Of a DNA stretch of 64,000 nt, positions 14,856 to 23,265 are shown in pieces; position 1 is the first letter of the stretch; each line of letters opens with the position of its first letter. The notes beneath the pieces were generated by a model, which saw only the letters and a program-made list of their open reading frames with translations, had not been told where the DNA came from and made no database searches. The position numbers and the translations under genes were made by a program. Source of the DNA: Agreia pratensis (lineage in GTDB: Bacteria; Actinomycetota; Actinomycetes; Actinomycetales; Microbacteriaceae); NCBI RefSeq assembly GCF_900177685.1, contig NZ_FXAY01000002.1:248001-312000 (forward strand), given 5' to 3'.

Positions 14856-16430
14856 GTGTTGTCACCACTCCGCCGCGTCGTCGGCATCGTCGGCATCGCC
14901 GTCGTCGCCACGCTCGGCATCACCGCCTGCAGCGCGGGATCGAGCGACTCGAGCTCGTCCGGCGGCAAGTCCGTCGTCGTCGACTCGTCGTTCGACCTGA
15001 AGACGGCCGACCCCAACCGTGAATACGAGACGACGGGCTCGATCGTCGCCAAGGCGCTCTACGAAACGCTCCTCACCTTCAAGGGTGACGACGTGACGAA
15101 GCCGATCGACGGACTCGCGAGCTACGAGATGAACGCCGACAACACGGTGATGACTCTCACGATGGCAGACGGCCACGTCTTCTCTGACGGCACCCCCGTG
15201 ACCGTCGACGATGCTGTCTTCTCGCTGCAGCGGGTGCAGGGAATCAAGGGCAACCCCTCGTTCCTGCTCGGGGGAATCACCGTCGCCAAGACGAGCGACA
15301 CCACATTGACGCTCACCTCGGCCACGCCCAACCCGGCGCTTCCGTACATCCTCCCGAACCCCGCGCTTAGCGTCGTGAACAAGAAGGTCGTCGAAGCAAA
15401 CGGCGGAACAGCGACCGACGCCGACGGCGCCGAGGCCTACCTGAACGGCGCATCCGCAGGTTCTGGCCCGTACATGCTCGAGTCGTTCGACGTGGCCTCG
15501 CAGGTGGTCTTCACCAAGAACCCGAAGTACACCGGTGACGCCCCGGCCTACGACCGTGTGGTTCTGCGCAATGTGCAGGGCCCCACGCAGAAGCTCAACA
15601 TCCAGGCCGGCGAGTCGCAGGTCGCTCTCGATCTGAACCCCGACCAGGTCGCCGAGGTCGGCAGCTCCGACGTGACCGTGCTCTCGAGCCCCTCGCGCTA
15701 CATGATCTTCCTGCTTCTGAACCAGGATCCTTCTGTCTCGGCGATCACGAGCAACCCCGACTTCCTCAAGGCGGTCAAGGCCGGCATCGACTACAACAAG
15801 ATCGTCGACCTCGCCGGTGACGGATCCGTGCAGCCGGGCGGATTCATTCCGTCGCTGTTCGTCGGTGCGATCGACGCGTCCGACGGCAACCAGCACGATG
15901 CCGCGGCTGCCAAGGCGGCGCTCGCGAAGTCGGGCTACAAGGGCGAGGATGTCACGCTCAACTTCCCGAACGACATCACCGTTCAGGGTCTATCGCTGCA
16001 GAGCGTCGCCGAGTCGGTTCAGGCACAGCTGAAGGAGGTCGGCATCAACATCGTGCTGGCCCCCGCGCCGGTCGCCACCGAACTGGATGCCTACCGCGGC
16101 GGCAAGGAGACCGTCGGTCTCTGGTACTGGGGCCCCGACTTCCCCGACCCGTCGAACTACCTGGCATTCACGCCTGGCGAACTCGTCGGCCTGCGTGCAG
16201 GCTGGGCCGCTGGCGCAGACTCGACGGTGACCGACCTGGCCACCGCCGCCAAGGCTGCTGTCTCGACCGATGAGCGACAGAGCGCCTATGCCGCACTGCA
16301 GAAGGCGCAGAACGCATCCGGTCCGTTCGTTCCGCTGCTGCAGCCGGCTCAGAACGTGGTCACCTCGAAGAGCATCACCGCGGTCAGCCTGAACCCGGTC
16401 TGGACGATCGATCTTGCCGGAATCAAGTAA
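14856..16430 (+). CDS. Peptide/solute ABC transporter substrate-binding lipoprotein (family 5)
   Basis: A 524-residue binding protein of the DppA/OppA type. The N-terminal signal peptide ends in a lipobox, ITAC, with Cys25, so it is anchored on the outer face of the membrane. Family blocks include YETTGSIVAKALYETLLTF near the N-terminus, LADGHVFSDGTPVTVDDAVFSLQR-like sequence near residues 105-125, and GSGPYMLESFD near residue 205. GTG 14856 follows a TAGGAG box nine bases upstream. First gene of a five-gene dpp-like operon, divergent from an Lrp-type regulator. A peptide ligand is inferred from family and from the nearby peptidases. Confidence 0.94.
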   Translation: MLSPLRRVVGIVGIAVVATLGITACSAGSSDSSSSGGKSVVVDSSFDLKTADPNREYETTGSIVAKALYETLLTFKGDDVTKPIDGLASYEMNADNTVMTLTMADGHVFSDGTPVTVDDAVFSLQRVQGIKGNPSFLLGGITVAKTSDTTLTLTSATPNPALPYILPNPALSVVNKKVVEANGGTATDADGAEAYLNGASAGSGPYMLESFDVASQVVFTKNPKYTGDAPAYDRVVLRNVQGPTQKLNIQAGESQVALDLNPDQVAEVGSSDVTVLSSPSRYMIFLLLNQDPSVSAITSNPDFLKAVKAGIDYNKIVDLAGDGSVQPGGFIPSLFVGAIDASDGNQHDAAAAKAALAKSGYKGEDVTLNFPNDITVQGLSLQSVAESVQAQLKEVGINIVLAPAPVATELDAYRGGKETVGLWYWGPDFPDPSNYLAFTPGELVGLRAGWAAGADSTVTDLATAAKAAVSTDERQSAYAALQKAQNASGPFVPLLQPAQNVVTSKSITAVSLNPVWTIDLAGIK

Positions 16431-17496
16431 CAGCACCGCCGTGAAAGCGGAGAAGCGTAGCGCGCCGGCGGGCATCCCCCCGCTGGCGCGTTACCTCGCC
16501 ATCCGTCTGGGGGTGACGGCCCTGCTCATGCTGGGCGTCACCCTCGTGACCTTCATCCTGACCAACCTCGTGCCTGCCGACCCCGTGCAGGCGGCCCTCG
16601 GCGAGCAGGCGGCGGCGAATCCCGAGATCGTGGCGCAGTTCCGCGAGAACGCGGGCCTCGACAAGCCGCTGCCGGTGCAGTACTTCACCTACCTCGGCCA
16701 CCTCTTTCAGGGCGATCTCGGTACCTCTACCCAGACCCGCACCTCCGTGGCGACCGAGCTGGGCAAGGCTTTTCCCGCCACCATCGAGCTCGCGGTCGGC
16801 GCCATCCTGATCTCGGCCATCATCGGAATCGGCCTCGGCCTCTGGGCCGCTCTGCGCCAGCGCACCTTCATCGACCAGATCATCCGCGTCGTGAGCCTCA
16901 TCGGGCTCTCGGTTCCCGCGTTCTGGATGGCGCTGCTCGTGTACTTCATCTTCTTCTTCCAGCTCAAGCTCTTCCCGGGCTCGGGTCGGCTCGATCCGGC
17001 AGCGATCGCCCCTCCCCATGTAACCGGCCTCTACACGGTCGACTCGTTGCTCGCCGGACAGTGGGCCACGTTCGGCGACGCGGTGTATCACCTCGTGCTG
17101 CCGGCATCCGTTCTCGCTCTGTACACGATCGGCCTGCTCACGCGCTTCTCGCGCTCCGCGATCCTCGAGGTGCTCGACGCCGACTACGTGCGCGGCGCTC
17201 GGGCCAAGGGGCTCACCGGTCGCACGGTCGTGCTCAAGTACGTGCTGCGTGGTGCCCTCGTGCCCATCATCACGGTGCTCGGTATCGCGTTCGGCTCACT
17301 GCTCAGTGGAACCGTGCTCGTCGAGAAGGTCTACTCGTGGCACGGCCTCGGCGAATACGCCTTCTCGTCGGCCACCAAGCTCGACCTTCCCGCCATCATG
17401 GGCGTCGGCCTCGTGGTGGGCATCGTCTACATCAGCCTGAACTTCATCGTCGACATCGCCTATGGCTTCATCGACCCGAGAGTGAGAGCCGCATGA
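16414..17496 (+). CDS. Peptide ABC transporter permease, DppB type
   Basis: About 360 residues, six membrane segments. YLAIRLGVTALLMLGVTLVTFILTNLVPADP is the standard DppB N-terminus. The EAA loop near residue 255 reads DADYVRGARAKGLTGRTVVLKYVLRGALVPIITVLG. The frame opens with TTG 16414, overlapping the end of the binding-protein gene by 17 bases; GTG 16441 would start ten bases after that stop and is an equally good choice, since neither has a clear ribosome binding site. The stop overlaps the start of the next permease (ATGA). Confidence 0.93.
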   Translation: MPESSNSTAVKAEKRSAPAGIPPLARYLAIRLGVTALLMLGVTLVTFILTNLVPADPVQAALGEQAAANPEIVAQFRENAGLDKPLPVQYFTYLGHLFQGDLGTSTQTRTSVATELGKAFPATIELAVGAILISAIIGIGLGLWAALRQRTFIDQIIRVVSLIGLSVPAFWMALLVYFIFFFQLKLFPGSGRLDPAAIAPPHVTGLYTVDSLLAGQWATFGDAVYHLVLPASVLALYTIGLLTRFSRSAILEVLDADYVRGARAKGLTGRTVVLKYVLRGALVPIITVLGIAFGSLLSGTVLVEKVYSWHGLGEYAFSSATKLDLPAIMGVGLVVGIVYISLNFIVDIAYGFIDPRVRAA

Positions 17497-18392
17497 GCCA
17501 GACCACAGCGCCCGCCCAGCCGGATGTTCTGGCTGTCGCAGCCAGACGCCGGATGCGGTTCCCGGCAGCTCTTCGAAATCCGCTCGCGGTCACCGGAACG
17601 GCGATCATCGTCATCTGGCTGCTGCTCGCCCTGTTCGCGCCGATGATCAGCCCAGCCGATCCGCTGGCTCAGGACTTCGACCGGCTGCAGCCGCCGAGTG
17701 CTGCGCACCTGTTCGGCACCGACCAGCTGGGCCGGGATGTGCTCTCGCGCGTTCTCGACGGCGCGCGCGTGTCGATCATCCTGCCTCTGCTTCTCGTGGT
17801 GTCGTCGCTGTTCGTCGGAACGATCGCGGGCTCGATCGCCGGCTACTTCGGCAAGGTCGCCGACGAGGTGATCATGCGCATCGCCGACCTGGTCTTCGCG
17901 TTCCCCACGATCATCCTCGCCATGGTCATCGCGGCATCGCTCGGCCCGAGCCTCACGAACGCGGTGATCGCCATGCTCATCGTGTCGTGGCCGGCGTACG
18001 CGCGCGTCACGCGTTCTCTCGTGGTCGTGGCCTCGCGATCGGAGTACGTGGTGGCCGGCCGCCTGCTCGGCAACAGTCCCTTCACGTCGCTCGGCAAAGA
18101 CATCCTGCCGAACATCATCGCGCCCGTCGTCGTGCTCGCCACCCTCGATGTCGGCACGGCCATCCTGCTGCTCGCGGGGCTGTCGTTCCTGGGTCTCGGC
18201 GCCGTTCCGCCGACTCCCGACTGGGGCGCGATGGTCTCCGATGGTGTGCAGAACTTCTCGTCGTGGTGGATCTCGGTGTTCCCGGGCCTCGCCATCCTCA
18301 CCGTCGTTCTGGCGTTCAACTTCCTCGGCGATGCGCTGCGAGACGGTCTCGATCCGCGCACGGCCGACGCCGTGAAAGGACGAGCCCTGTGA
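17493..18392 (+). CDS. Peptide ABC transporter permease, DppC type
   Basis: A 299-residue permease with an N-terminal cytoplasmic leader, a first membrane helix AVTGTAIIVIWLLLALFAP, and the DppC hallmark HLFGTDQLGRDVLSRVLDGARVS near residues 70-95. The EAA loop (SRSEYVVAGRLLGNSPFTSLGKDILPNIIAPVV) contacts the ATPases. ATG 17493 overlaps the previous stop and the stop overlaps the next gene's GTG, so the operon is tightly coupled. Heterodimer partner of the DppB-type permease. Confidence 0.94.
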   Translation: MSQTTAPAQPDVLAVAARRRMRFPAALRNPLAVTGTAIIVIWLLLALFAPMISPADPLAQDFDRLQPPSAAHLFGTDQLGRDVLSRVLDGARVSIILPLLLVVSSLFVGTIAGSIAGYFGKVADEVIMRIADLVFAFPTIILAMVIAASLGPSLTNAVIAMLIVSWPAYARVTRSLVVVASRSEYVVAGRLLGNSPFTSLGKDILPNIIAPVVVLATLDVGTAILLLAGLSFLGLGAVPPTPDWGAMVSDGVQNFSSWWISVFPGLAILTVVLAFNFLGDALRDGLDPRTADAVKGRAL

Positions 18393-19249
18393 GCGCGATC
18401 CCCGCGAGCCAGCCCGCGGCATCCGGCGGTCTCAGTATTCGCGACCTGACTCTCTCGATCGGTCGCGGCGACAAGGCCAAGCACATTCTGCGCGGCATCT
18501 CCCTCGACATTCCCGCCGGTCGCATCACGGGCCTCGCGGGGGAGTCGGGATCGGGAAAGACCATGACGGGCATGACCGTTCTCGGTCTGCAGCCCGCTCA
18601 GGCGACGGTCGGCGGCGTCATCGAGTTCGACGGACGCAACCTGCACGAGCTGCCCACGAAGAAGCTCAACAGCCTGCGTGGCAATGACATCGCGATGGTG
18701 TTCCAAGACCCCACGTCGAGCCTGCACCCCATGCTCTCGATCGGATCTCAGCTCACTGATCACCTGCGCCAGCACACCGGCATGTCGAGGCGCGAGGCTC
18801 TCGAGCGCGCCCGCGTCGTGCTCGAACAGGTCAAGGTGCCCGACCCCGCCGGCGCGCTGAAGAAGTATCCGCACCAGTTCTCGGGCGGGCAGCTGCAGCG
18901 GGTGGCCATCGCCTCGGCGATCATGTGCAGCCCGAGCGTGCTCATCGCAGACGAGCCCACGACCGCCCTCGACGTGACCGTGCAGGCCGGAATCCTGCGG
19001 CTGCTGCGCGAGCTGTGCGACGACCTCGGTCTGGCGATTCTCTTGGTGACGCACGATCTCGGTGTGATGAGCGCGCTCGCCGACACCATCGCGGTCATGC
19101 GCGAGGGCGAGATCGTGGAGCACGGCGACCGGTTCCAGGTGATCACTGCTCCCCGCGATCCCTACACGAAGGCGCTCATCGACGCGCTGCCGCACGACGG
19201 TTCTGCGCCCACTTCGCCAGACTCGACCTCGACAGGAGACGCATCATGA
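18389..19249 (+). CDS. Peptide ABC transporter ATP-binding protein, DppD type
   Basis: A 286-residue ATPase. Walker A is GESGSGKT, the Q-loop is MVFQDPTSSLHP, the signature is FSGGQLQR, Walker B is VLIADEPTTALD and the switch His is in LLVTHDLGV. The C-terminus is shorter than many DppD proteins, so the iron-sulfur-cluster type tail (CX5CP...) is absent. The start is GTG 18389, overlapping the permease stop; the upstream in-frame sequence only mirrors the permease gene. Its stop overlaps the next ATPase start. Confidence 0.94.
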   Translation: MSAIPASQPAASGGLSIRDLTLSIGRGDKAKHILRGISLDIPAGRITGLAGESGSGKTMTGMTVLGLQPAQATVGGVIEFDGRNLHELPTKKLNSLRGNDIAMVFQDPTSSLHPMLSIGSQLTDHLRQHTGMSRREALERARVVLEQVKVPDPAGALKKYPHQFSGGQLQRVAIASAIMCSPSVLIADEPTTALDVTVQAGILRLLRELCDDLGLAILLVTHDLGVMSALADTIAVMREGEIVEHGDRFQVITAPRDPYTKALIDALPHDGSAPTSPDSTSTGDAS

Positions 19250-20025
19250 CGTCGTTGCTCGAACTCGATGGTGTGAAGGTGAGCTACCGCGTCGCGGGCA
19301 AGCCCCGGCTCGTCGCGGTGAATGACGTGAGCCTCACTCTCGGCACCCGTCAGGTGCTGGGGCTCGTCGGCGAGTCCGGGTGCGGAAAGTCCACGCTCGC
19401 GCGCGCGATCTGCGGACTCGAAGGCCTCGACAGCGGATCGATCACGTTCGACGGCACTCCTGTGACCCGACTCGGAATGCGCACCCGCGATCGCAAACTG
19501 CTGCGCATCCAGATGGTGTTTCAGAACCCGTACGCTTCGCTGAACCCGCGACGCACGATCGGCAAGCAGATCGAAGACGGGCTGAAGGTCAACCCCGACA
19601 GCTCGGCTTGGACCGTTCCCGATCTGCTCGCGCACGTCGAATTGGATGCGTCGGCCCGGTCGCGCTTTCCGCACCAGTTCTCGGGTGGGCAGCGCCAGCG
19701 CATCGCCATCGCCAGGGCGATCGCCTCGGGGCCGGACCTGCTCGTCGGTGACGAGCCCATCGCGTCCCTCGACGCGTCTCTGCAGGCGCGGGTCGCGGGG
19801 CTCATGCGCAATCTCGCGCTCGAGACCGGGGCCTCGCTGCTGTTCATCAGCCACGATCTCTCGGTGGTGCGGGTCATCGCCGACGACGTGGCCGTGATGA
19901 AGGCGGGGCAGATCGTGGAGCGCGGCGACGTGAACGAGGTGTGGTCGAACCCGCAGCAGCCGTACACGCAGCAGCTGCTGGCGGCGATTCCGAAGGTCGA
20001 CGGCCTGGGGATTCTGCCGGGCTGA
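19246..20025 (+). CDS. Peptide ABC transporter ATP-binding protein, DppF type
   Basis: A 259-residue ATPase and partner of the previous one. Walker A GESGCGKST, Q-loop MVFQNPYASLNPR, signature FSGGQRQR, Walker B LLVGDEPIASLD and switch LLFISHDLSV are all intact. ATG 19246 overlaps the preceding stop (ATGA). Last gene of the operon; a GC-rich hairpin at 20060-20084 lies 35 bases past the stop, in front of a convergent gene. Confidence 0.94.
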   Translation: MTSLLELDGVKVSYRVAGKPRLVAVNDVSLTLGTRQVLGLVGESGCGKSTLARAICGLEGLDSGSITFDGTPVTRLGMRTRDRKLLRIQMVFQNPYASLNPRRTIGKQIEDGLKVNPDSSAWTVPDLLAHVELDASARSRFPHQFSGGQRQRIAIARAIASGPDLLVGDEPIASLDASLQARVAGLMRNLALETGASLLFISHDLSVVRVIADDVAVMKAGQIVERGDVNEVWSNPQQPYTQQLLAAIPKVDGLGILPG

Positions 20026-20059
20026 CCGCCGCCGTTGCCGAACGTGGGACTTCGCGCGC

Positions 20060-20084
20060 AGCGCGGTGGCGCAACCACCGCGCT
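20060..20084. terminator. GC-rich hairpin between convergent genes
   Basis: Arms AGCGCGGTGG (20060-20069) and CCACCGCGCT (20075-20084) around a five-base loop. It lies between the end of the peptide transporter operon and the convergent membrane protein gene. No T-run follows, so it would be an I-shaped bidirectional terminator of the kind proposed for high-GC actinobacteria. Confidence 0.55.
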
Positions 20085-20143
20085 CGGCGAGAAGACCCGC
20101 GCTGACGACCGAATCACGATCGTCCACGTGCGGCGGCGCGACC

Positions 20144-20911
20144 TTAGTAGAGCATCGTTGTTTCGTGAGCGGGGGTGTATGCCTCGAGGCGTATGCGTCG
20201 ATGAAGGGCGCGCAGCCTCACCGCGATCGTCATGAAGACGGCGATGAGCAGGTAGGCTGGGATGAATAGAACGGCGAAGGCCAGGTAGTACGACGTCGCC
20301 GCGAACGGTGCGAGCGCCGATTGCATGACCTGGGCGAGCGTCAGGCTGATGTACATCGTGTTCTGGGCAACCGCAAGGCAGAGCGGCAGTGATAGCGCTG
20401 CAAAAAACAGGGCGCCAAGGATGCGGCTGCTCGAGCGCAGCAGTGCCAGTAGCGCCAGAAGAACGCCCACGGTCACGGCGATCTGGCCCGTGACCGACGA
20501 AACTCCCCACGCGGTGGGAACGTTTGTCAGCACTCTGATCGTGGAGGCCAGGGTCAGGATGGCGACGGCGGCGCCCAGGGCGACCGCGCCTCTGGCCACT
20601 CGGGAGTATCGGGTGCGCAGCGCAGGCGAGGCGACGGACAGCTGTCGCCGGTGCTCCTGCTGCAGTTGGCGCTCTCTCCAGAGCACATCGGCGCCCATTC
20701 CGGTGAGCGCGCGAGTAAGGATGCTCAACGTGGTGGCTCGCTTCGACTGGTCGGCCGCGACGGCGGCGGCGTTGTGCTCGAAGAGGTCGGACGCGATCTC
20801 GTCGGCGCGATCCCGCGCTGCACCCTCGGGAAGGCCTCGCGTGTAGAGGGCGACCCAGCGCAGCACCCAGACCGTCAGACCGGGGTTCGGCAACCCGGCG
20901 CGGCCTTTCAC
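20144..20911 (-). CDS. Integral membrane protein paired with PadR regulator, hypothetical
   Basis: A 255-residue protein. The cytoplasmic N-terminal part (residues 1-100) contains LRWVALYTRGLPEGAARDRADEIASDLFEH, which resembles the permease-prefix region seen in proteins encoded next to PadR regulators. About four to five membrane segments follow between residues 105 and 240. The start is GTG 20911, overlapping the stop of the upstream padR-like gene, so the two are translated together. No transport or enzyme motif is visible. PadR/membrane-protein pairs often respond to membrane-active compounds; for this protein that is only an analogy. Confidence 0.75.
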   Translation of the reverse strand: MKGRAGLPNPGLTVWVLRWVALYTRGLPEGAARDRADEIASDLFEHNAAAVAADQSKRATTLSILTRALTGMGADVLWRERQLQQEHRRQLSVASPALRTRYSRVARGAVALGAAVAILTLASTIRVLTNVPTAWGVSSVTGQIAVTVGVLLALLALLRSSSRILGALFFAALSLPLCLAVAQNTMYISLTLAQVMQSALAPFAATSYYLAFAVLFIPAYLLIAVFMTIAVRLRALHRRIRLEAYTPAHETTMLY

Positions 20912-21276
20912 GATGTGGCCAATCGGCCAGGCACTGGGGTGAAAGCGGTACTCGCGGAGAGCTTCTCGTTCGCGTGCGTCTGGAGTGCTTTAGCGCCAGC
21001 TGCCGTCACCTCGTAGAGCCGGCGCCGTGGGCGGCCTTCGCCCTCGGCCGTTTCCGGCGCCTCCCAGGCCGCCACGAGCATCCCGCTCTCGACCAATCGA
21101 CCGAGGGCCTTGTAGAGGGTGCCGTGGGCGGTGAGCCCTCGGCCCTCGTCTGCTCTCGCGATCGAGGCTGCAATCGTGTACCCGTAGGGGTCGGTCCGTG
21201 ATGCGGACAACTCGACCACTGCAGACAGAATCGAATACTCCATCGGTAGGATTACTCCCGCTTTGCGTCTCGGCAT
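20908..21276 (-). CDS. PadR family transcriptional regulator
   Basis: A 122-residue winged-helix protein: EYSILSAVVELS..PYGYTIAASI, then GLTAHGTLYKALGRLVESGMLVAAWE and GRPRRRLYEVTAAGAKAL, all classical PadR blocks. I chose ATG 21276 (MPRRKAGVILPMEYS); an earlier TTG at 21312 is in frame but lies beyond the AGGAAG...CTTCCT palindrome and is less likely. Its gene overlaps the next membrane-protein gene by four bases. It probably represses its own operon. Confidence 0.9.
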   Translation of the reverse strand: MPRRKAGVILPMEYSILSAVVELSASRTDPYGYTIAASIARADEGRGLTAHGTLYKALGRLVESGMLVAAWEAPETAEGEGRPRRRLYEVTAAGAKALQTHANEKLSASTAFTPVPGRLATS

Positions 21277-21287
21277 GGTCACAGAAT

Positions 21288-21303
21288 AGGAAGATAGCTT
21301 CCT
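21288..21303. promoter_or_regulatory. Palindrome upstream of the PadR gene
   Basis: AGGAAG (21288-21293), four-base spacer ATAG, CTTCCT (21298-21303), just upstream of the padR-like start codon. Likely autoregulatory operator; the AGGAAG arm could alternatively act in RNA. Confidence 0.45.
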
Positions 21304-21348
21304 TTTTGTCAATACTGCTACGTGAGGTCAGAATGTTGTGCTTTCTAT

Positions 21349-21382
21349 CTAGTACAAGATTGTGCTAGCTTTCCAGTACAAG
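21349..21382. promoter_or_regulatory. Candidate operator of the YtrA-type GntR operon
   Basis: CTAGTACAA (21349-21357), two bases, TTGTGCTAG (21360-21368): a 9-2-9 inverted repeat with one mismatch. A third half-site AGTACAAG follows at 21375-21382. It sits 58 bases upstream of the membrane-protein start whose operon ends in a small GntR regulator. Confidence 0.6.
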
Positions 21383-21425
21383 TCGAGTGGCTCGCACGGG
21401 TCGAACGCCTATCGCTGGAGGTCGA

Positions 21426-22478
21426 ATGTTCCTGTCTCTGCTCATCACGATCAAGAACCTGATGCCGCCGCCGGAGATCGCGCTGACTCTGGGCGTCGTG
21501 CTGTTCGCACTGTCGTGGATTCGACCTCGACGCATCATCTCTCTTCCGAGAGAGGGGGCCCGCACGAAGCTGCTCGCATGGGTCGGAATAGCGGGATCGC
21601 TGCTGGTCGTCGTTGTCGCGACCGTCGTGAGTGCCGTCGCCGTCGCGTCGTACGCACACTCGACATCCGGTTTCGACGGGTGGTGGCGTCGACCGGCTCC
21701 GCTCTTCGTGGCAGCCCTCGTTGTCGCCGTTGCTGCCCTCGCCCTGCGCCGGATGCCGCTGCCCGCCCCGGGGGAGCGGGCGATCGCTCCGCGGCGGCCG
21801 TGGCATACCTTCGTGTCGAGGGTATTGCTCTGGATTTCGGGCATCGCAGCCGTGCTGCTTGCCGGCACCGCGGTCTGGCAGGGTGCCATCGGAGCGTCCG
21901 CGCCCAGCGATGCGCAATTCCTCGGAAATGTTCCCCTGCCGACCGACTTGCCCATCTTCATGACCTTCAACAGTGGGTACGGTTTTGTCGCTGGCGCGGG
22001 CTGGCCCAATTACCTGCCCACGCTCGTCGTCTTGGCTGTTGCCGCGGTCGTCTTCATCGTGGGCCTCCGTGCGGATGCCAATCGGCCGCTGTTCGCCCGG
22101 TCGTCGGCATCCAGTGTTCGTGCAGAACGCGAGCTGACGGCCCGTGTGCTCACGTTCCTTCTTCTGGGAGGCCTGATCACGACCCTGGGTGCGGTGTGGA
22201 TGCATGCGGGTTCGATCGGCCAGGGCAATATCGCACTGAACGAGGTGAGGCCGAGCGAGGGGGCTGATCTCGCTGCCGAGCCTGTGATCGTTGGCAGCGG
22301 TTACTACGCGATCGCACGACCCATGAATCTGGTGGGTCATCTTCTCCAGACGGCGGGCGTGGCCTTCCTGCTGCGACTCGCGGTCGACACTGCGCGAGCT
22401 CTGGTCGCGTCGCGTCGCGCCGCGGCCGCGGCCGGCACTTCGAACGACGAGACGGCACTCTCGGGCGTTCGCCGATGA
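21426..22478 (+). CDS. Multi-pass membrane protein in a YtrA-type regulator operon, hypothetical
   Basis: A 350-residue protein with about seven hydrophobic segments and a central extracytoplasmic loop containing FMTFNSGYGFVAGAGWPNYLPT. No known domain is recognised. ATG 21426 is set by a near-perfect GGAGGT at 21417-21422. The stop overlaps the start of the small GntR regulator gene (ATGA). YtrA-type operons normally pair a short GntR regulator with an ABC transporter for cell-envelope or antibiotic stress; here no ATPase gene is present, so this may be a permease-like or sensing protein working without one, or with an ATPase encoded elsewhere. Confidence 0.8.
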   Translation: MFLSLLITIKNLMPPPEIALTLGVVLFALSWIRPRRIISLPREGARTKLLAWVGIAGSLLVVVVATVVSAVAVASYAHSTSGFDGWWRRPAPLFVAALVVAVAALALRRMPLPAPGERAIAPRRPWHTFVSRVLLWISGIAAVLLAGTAVWQGAIGASAPSDAQFLGNVPLPTDLPIFMTFNSGYGFVAGAGWPNYLPTLVVLAVAAVVFIVGLRADANRPLFARSSASSVRAERELTARVLTFLLLGGLITTLGAVWMHAGSIGQGNIALNEVRPSEGADLAAEPVIVGSGYYAIARPMNLVGHLLQTAGVAFLLRLAVDTARALVASRRAAAAAGTSNDETALSGVRR

Positions 22479-22840
22479 GCGGCACGACCCCGAGTACCGC
22501 CGACGAGATCGCGGCGCTGTTTCGAGGGGCGATCCGCTCGGGGCGCCTCGGTGACGGCGAACGACTTCCTACCGTGCGCCAGACGGCGAAAGACTTCGAC
22601 GTCGCTCAGGCAACTGCGGCGAAGGCGTACAAAGCTCTGGAGCACGAGGGTCTCGTCGTAACACGCACCGCTGCAGGAACCCGCGTCGCACCCGGAGCAT
22701 CACGAGCTCCGCAGGCGGTCATCGAACGCGCGCGCGCACTTGCGGAAGCGGGCGAAGATGCGGGGGTGTCCTTGGAGGATGTCGTGGCCATTCTTCGCGC
22801 CGTCTGGGCAGCAGATCAGCCGGGGCCCGAGAGTCACTGA
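22475..22840 (+). CDS. YtrA-type GntR family regulator (short)
   Basis: A 121-residue regulator. The GntR winged helix fills residues 8-75 (ADEIAALFRGAIRSGRLGDGERLPTVRQTAKDFDVAQATAAKAYKALEHEGLV), followed by only about 45 residues, the short dimerisation tail of the YtrA subfamily. It is the second gene of a two-gene unit, translationally coupled to the membrane-protein gene. The symmetric CTAGTACAA site upstream is its likely target. Expected effectors in this family are envelope-stress antibiotics, but that is family knowledge and not visible here. Confidence 0.9.
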   Translation: MSGTTPSTADEIAALFRGAIRSGRLGDGERLPTVRQTAKDFDVAQATAAKAYKALEHEGLVVTRTAAGTRVAPGASRAPQAVIERARALAEAGEDAGVSLEDVVAILRAVWAADQPGPESH

Positions 22841-22854
22841 GTCATCGATCGGTC

Positions 22855-23088
22855 CTACCTGGGGCCGAGCAGCGCTTCGGATACGACGATCAGCACAACG
22901 ATGACGGCGGCGACGGCGGCCAGGATGCCCACGGCGATCATGACTCGGCGTCGGCTGAGTGTGCCCTTCTTGAACGTCGACGACGAGACCTTGTCGAGGT
23001 TGGGAAACAGGGCCTCGTAGGGAGCCTCTTTCTTCGGGGCGGCGGCGGGATCGGCAAGCGGTTCGCGGTCGTCGTCATGGGGGCTCAT
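22855..23088 (-). CDS. Small single-span membrane protein, hypothetical
   Basis: A 77-residue protein. The first 48 residues are charged and Pro-rich (MSPHDDDREPLADPAAAPKK...), then a basic turn GTLSRRRV and one membrane helix (about 50-70, MIAVGILAAVAAVIVVLIVV). This looks like a cytoplasmic-tail anchor protein. It converges on the GntR gene with 14 bases between the stops and is divergent from the LacI gene. Family not recognised. Confidence 0.6.
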   Translation of the reverse strand: MSPHDDDREPLADPAAAPKKEAPYEALFPNLDKVSSSTFKKGTLSRRRVMIAVGILAAVAAVIVVLIVVSEALLGPR

Positions 23089-23172
23089 CTATTCGACTGT
23101 ACAGAGGCGACCGAATCGCGTCCCCTGCGAGGGTTGACGATTTGTTGGACGAGTCCGCAATATCTCTTGTGT

Positions 23173-23184
23173 CGAAGCGCTTCG
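23173..23184. promoter_or_regulatory. LacI operator O1 upstream of lacI
   Basis: CGAAGCGCTTCG, a perfect 12-bp palindrome with the central CG typical of LacI-family sites, 82 bases upstream of the regulator gene. Same core as at 23216 and 24324. Confidence 0.75.
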
Positions 23185-23215
23185 CGTCGTACTCTGCTGA
23201 GAGCGCGTTCAGTAT

Positions 23216-23227
23216 CGAAGCGCTTAA
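23216..23227. promoter_or_regulatory. LacI operator O2 upstream of lacI
   Basis: CGAAGCGCTTAA: the same motif with the last two positions changed, 43 bases after O1 (about four helical turns) and 38 bases before the lacI start. Suggests autoregulation. Confidence 0.65.
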
Positions 23228-23265
23228 ACAGCTCAAGCACATCCTCGAGACACCGGAGTCCGACA

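Noticed and set aside
20144-22840. Antiphage or toxin-antitoxin system
   Set aside because: Both pairs have regulators and multi-pass membrane proteins but no nuclease, NTPase, toxin fold or short toxin gene.
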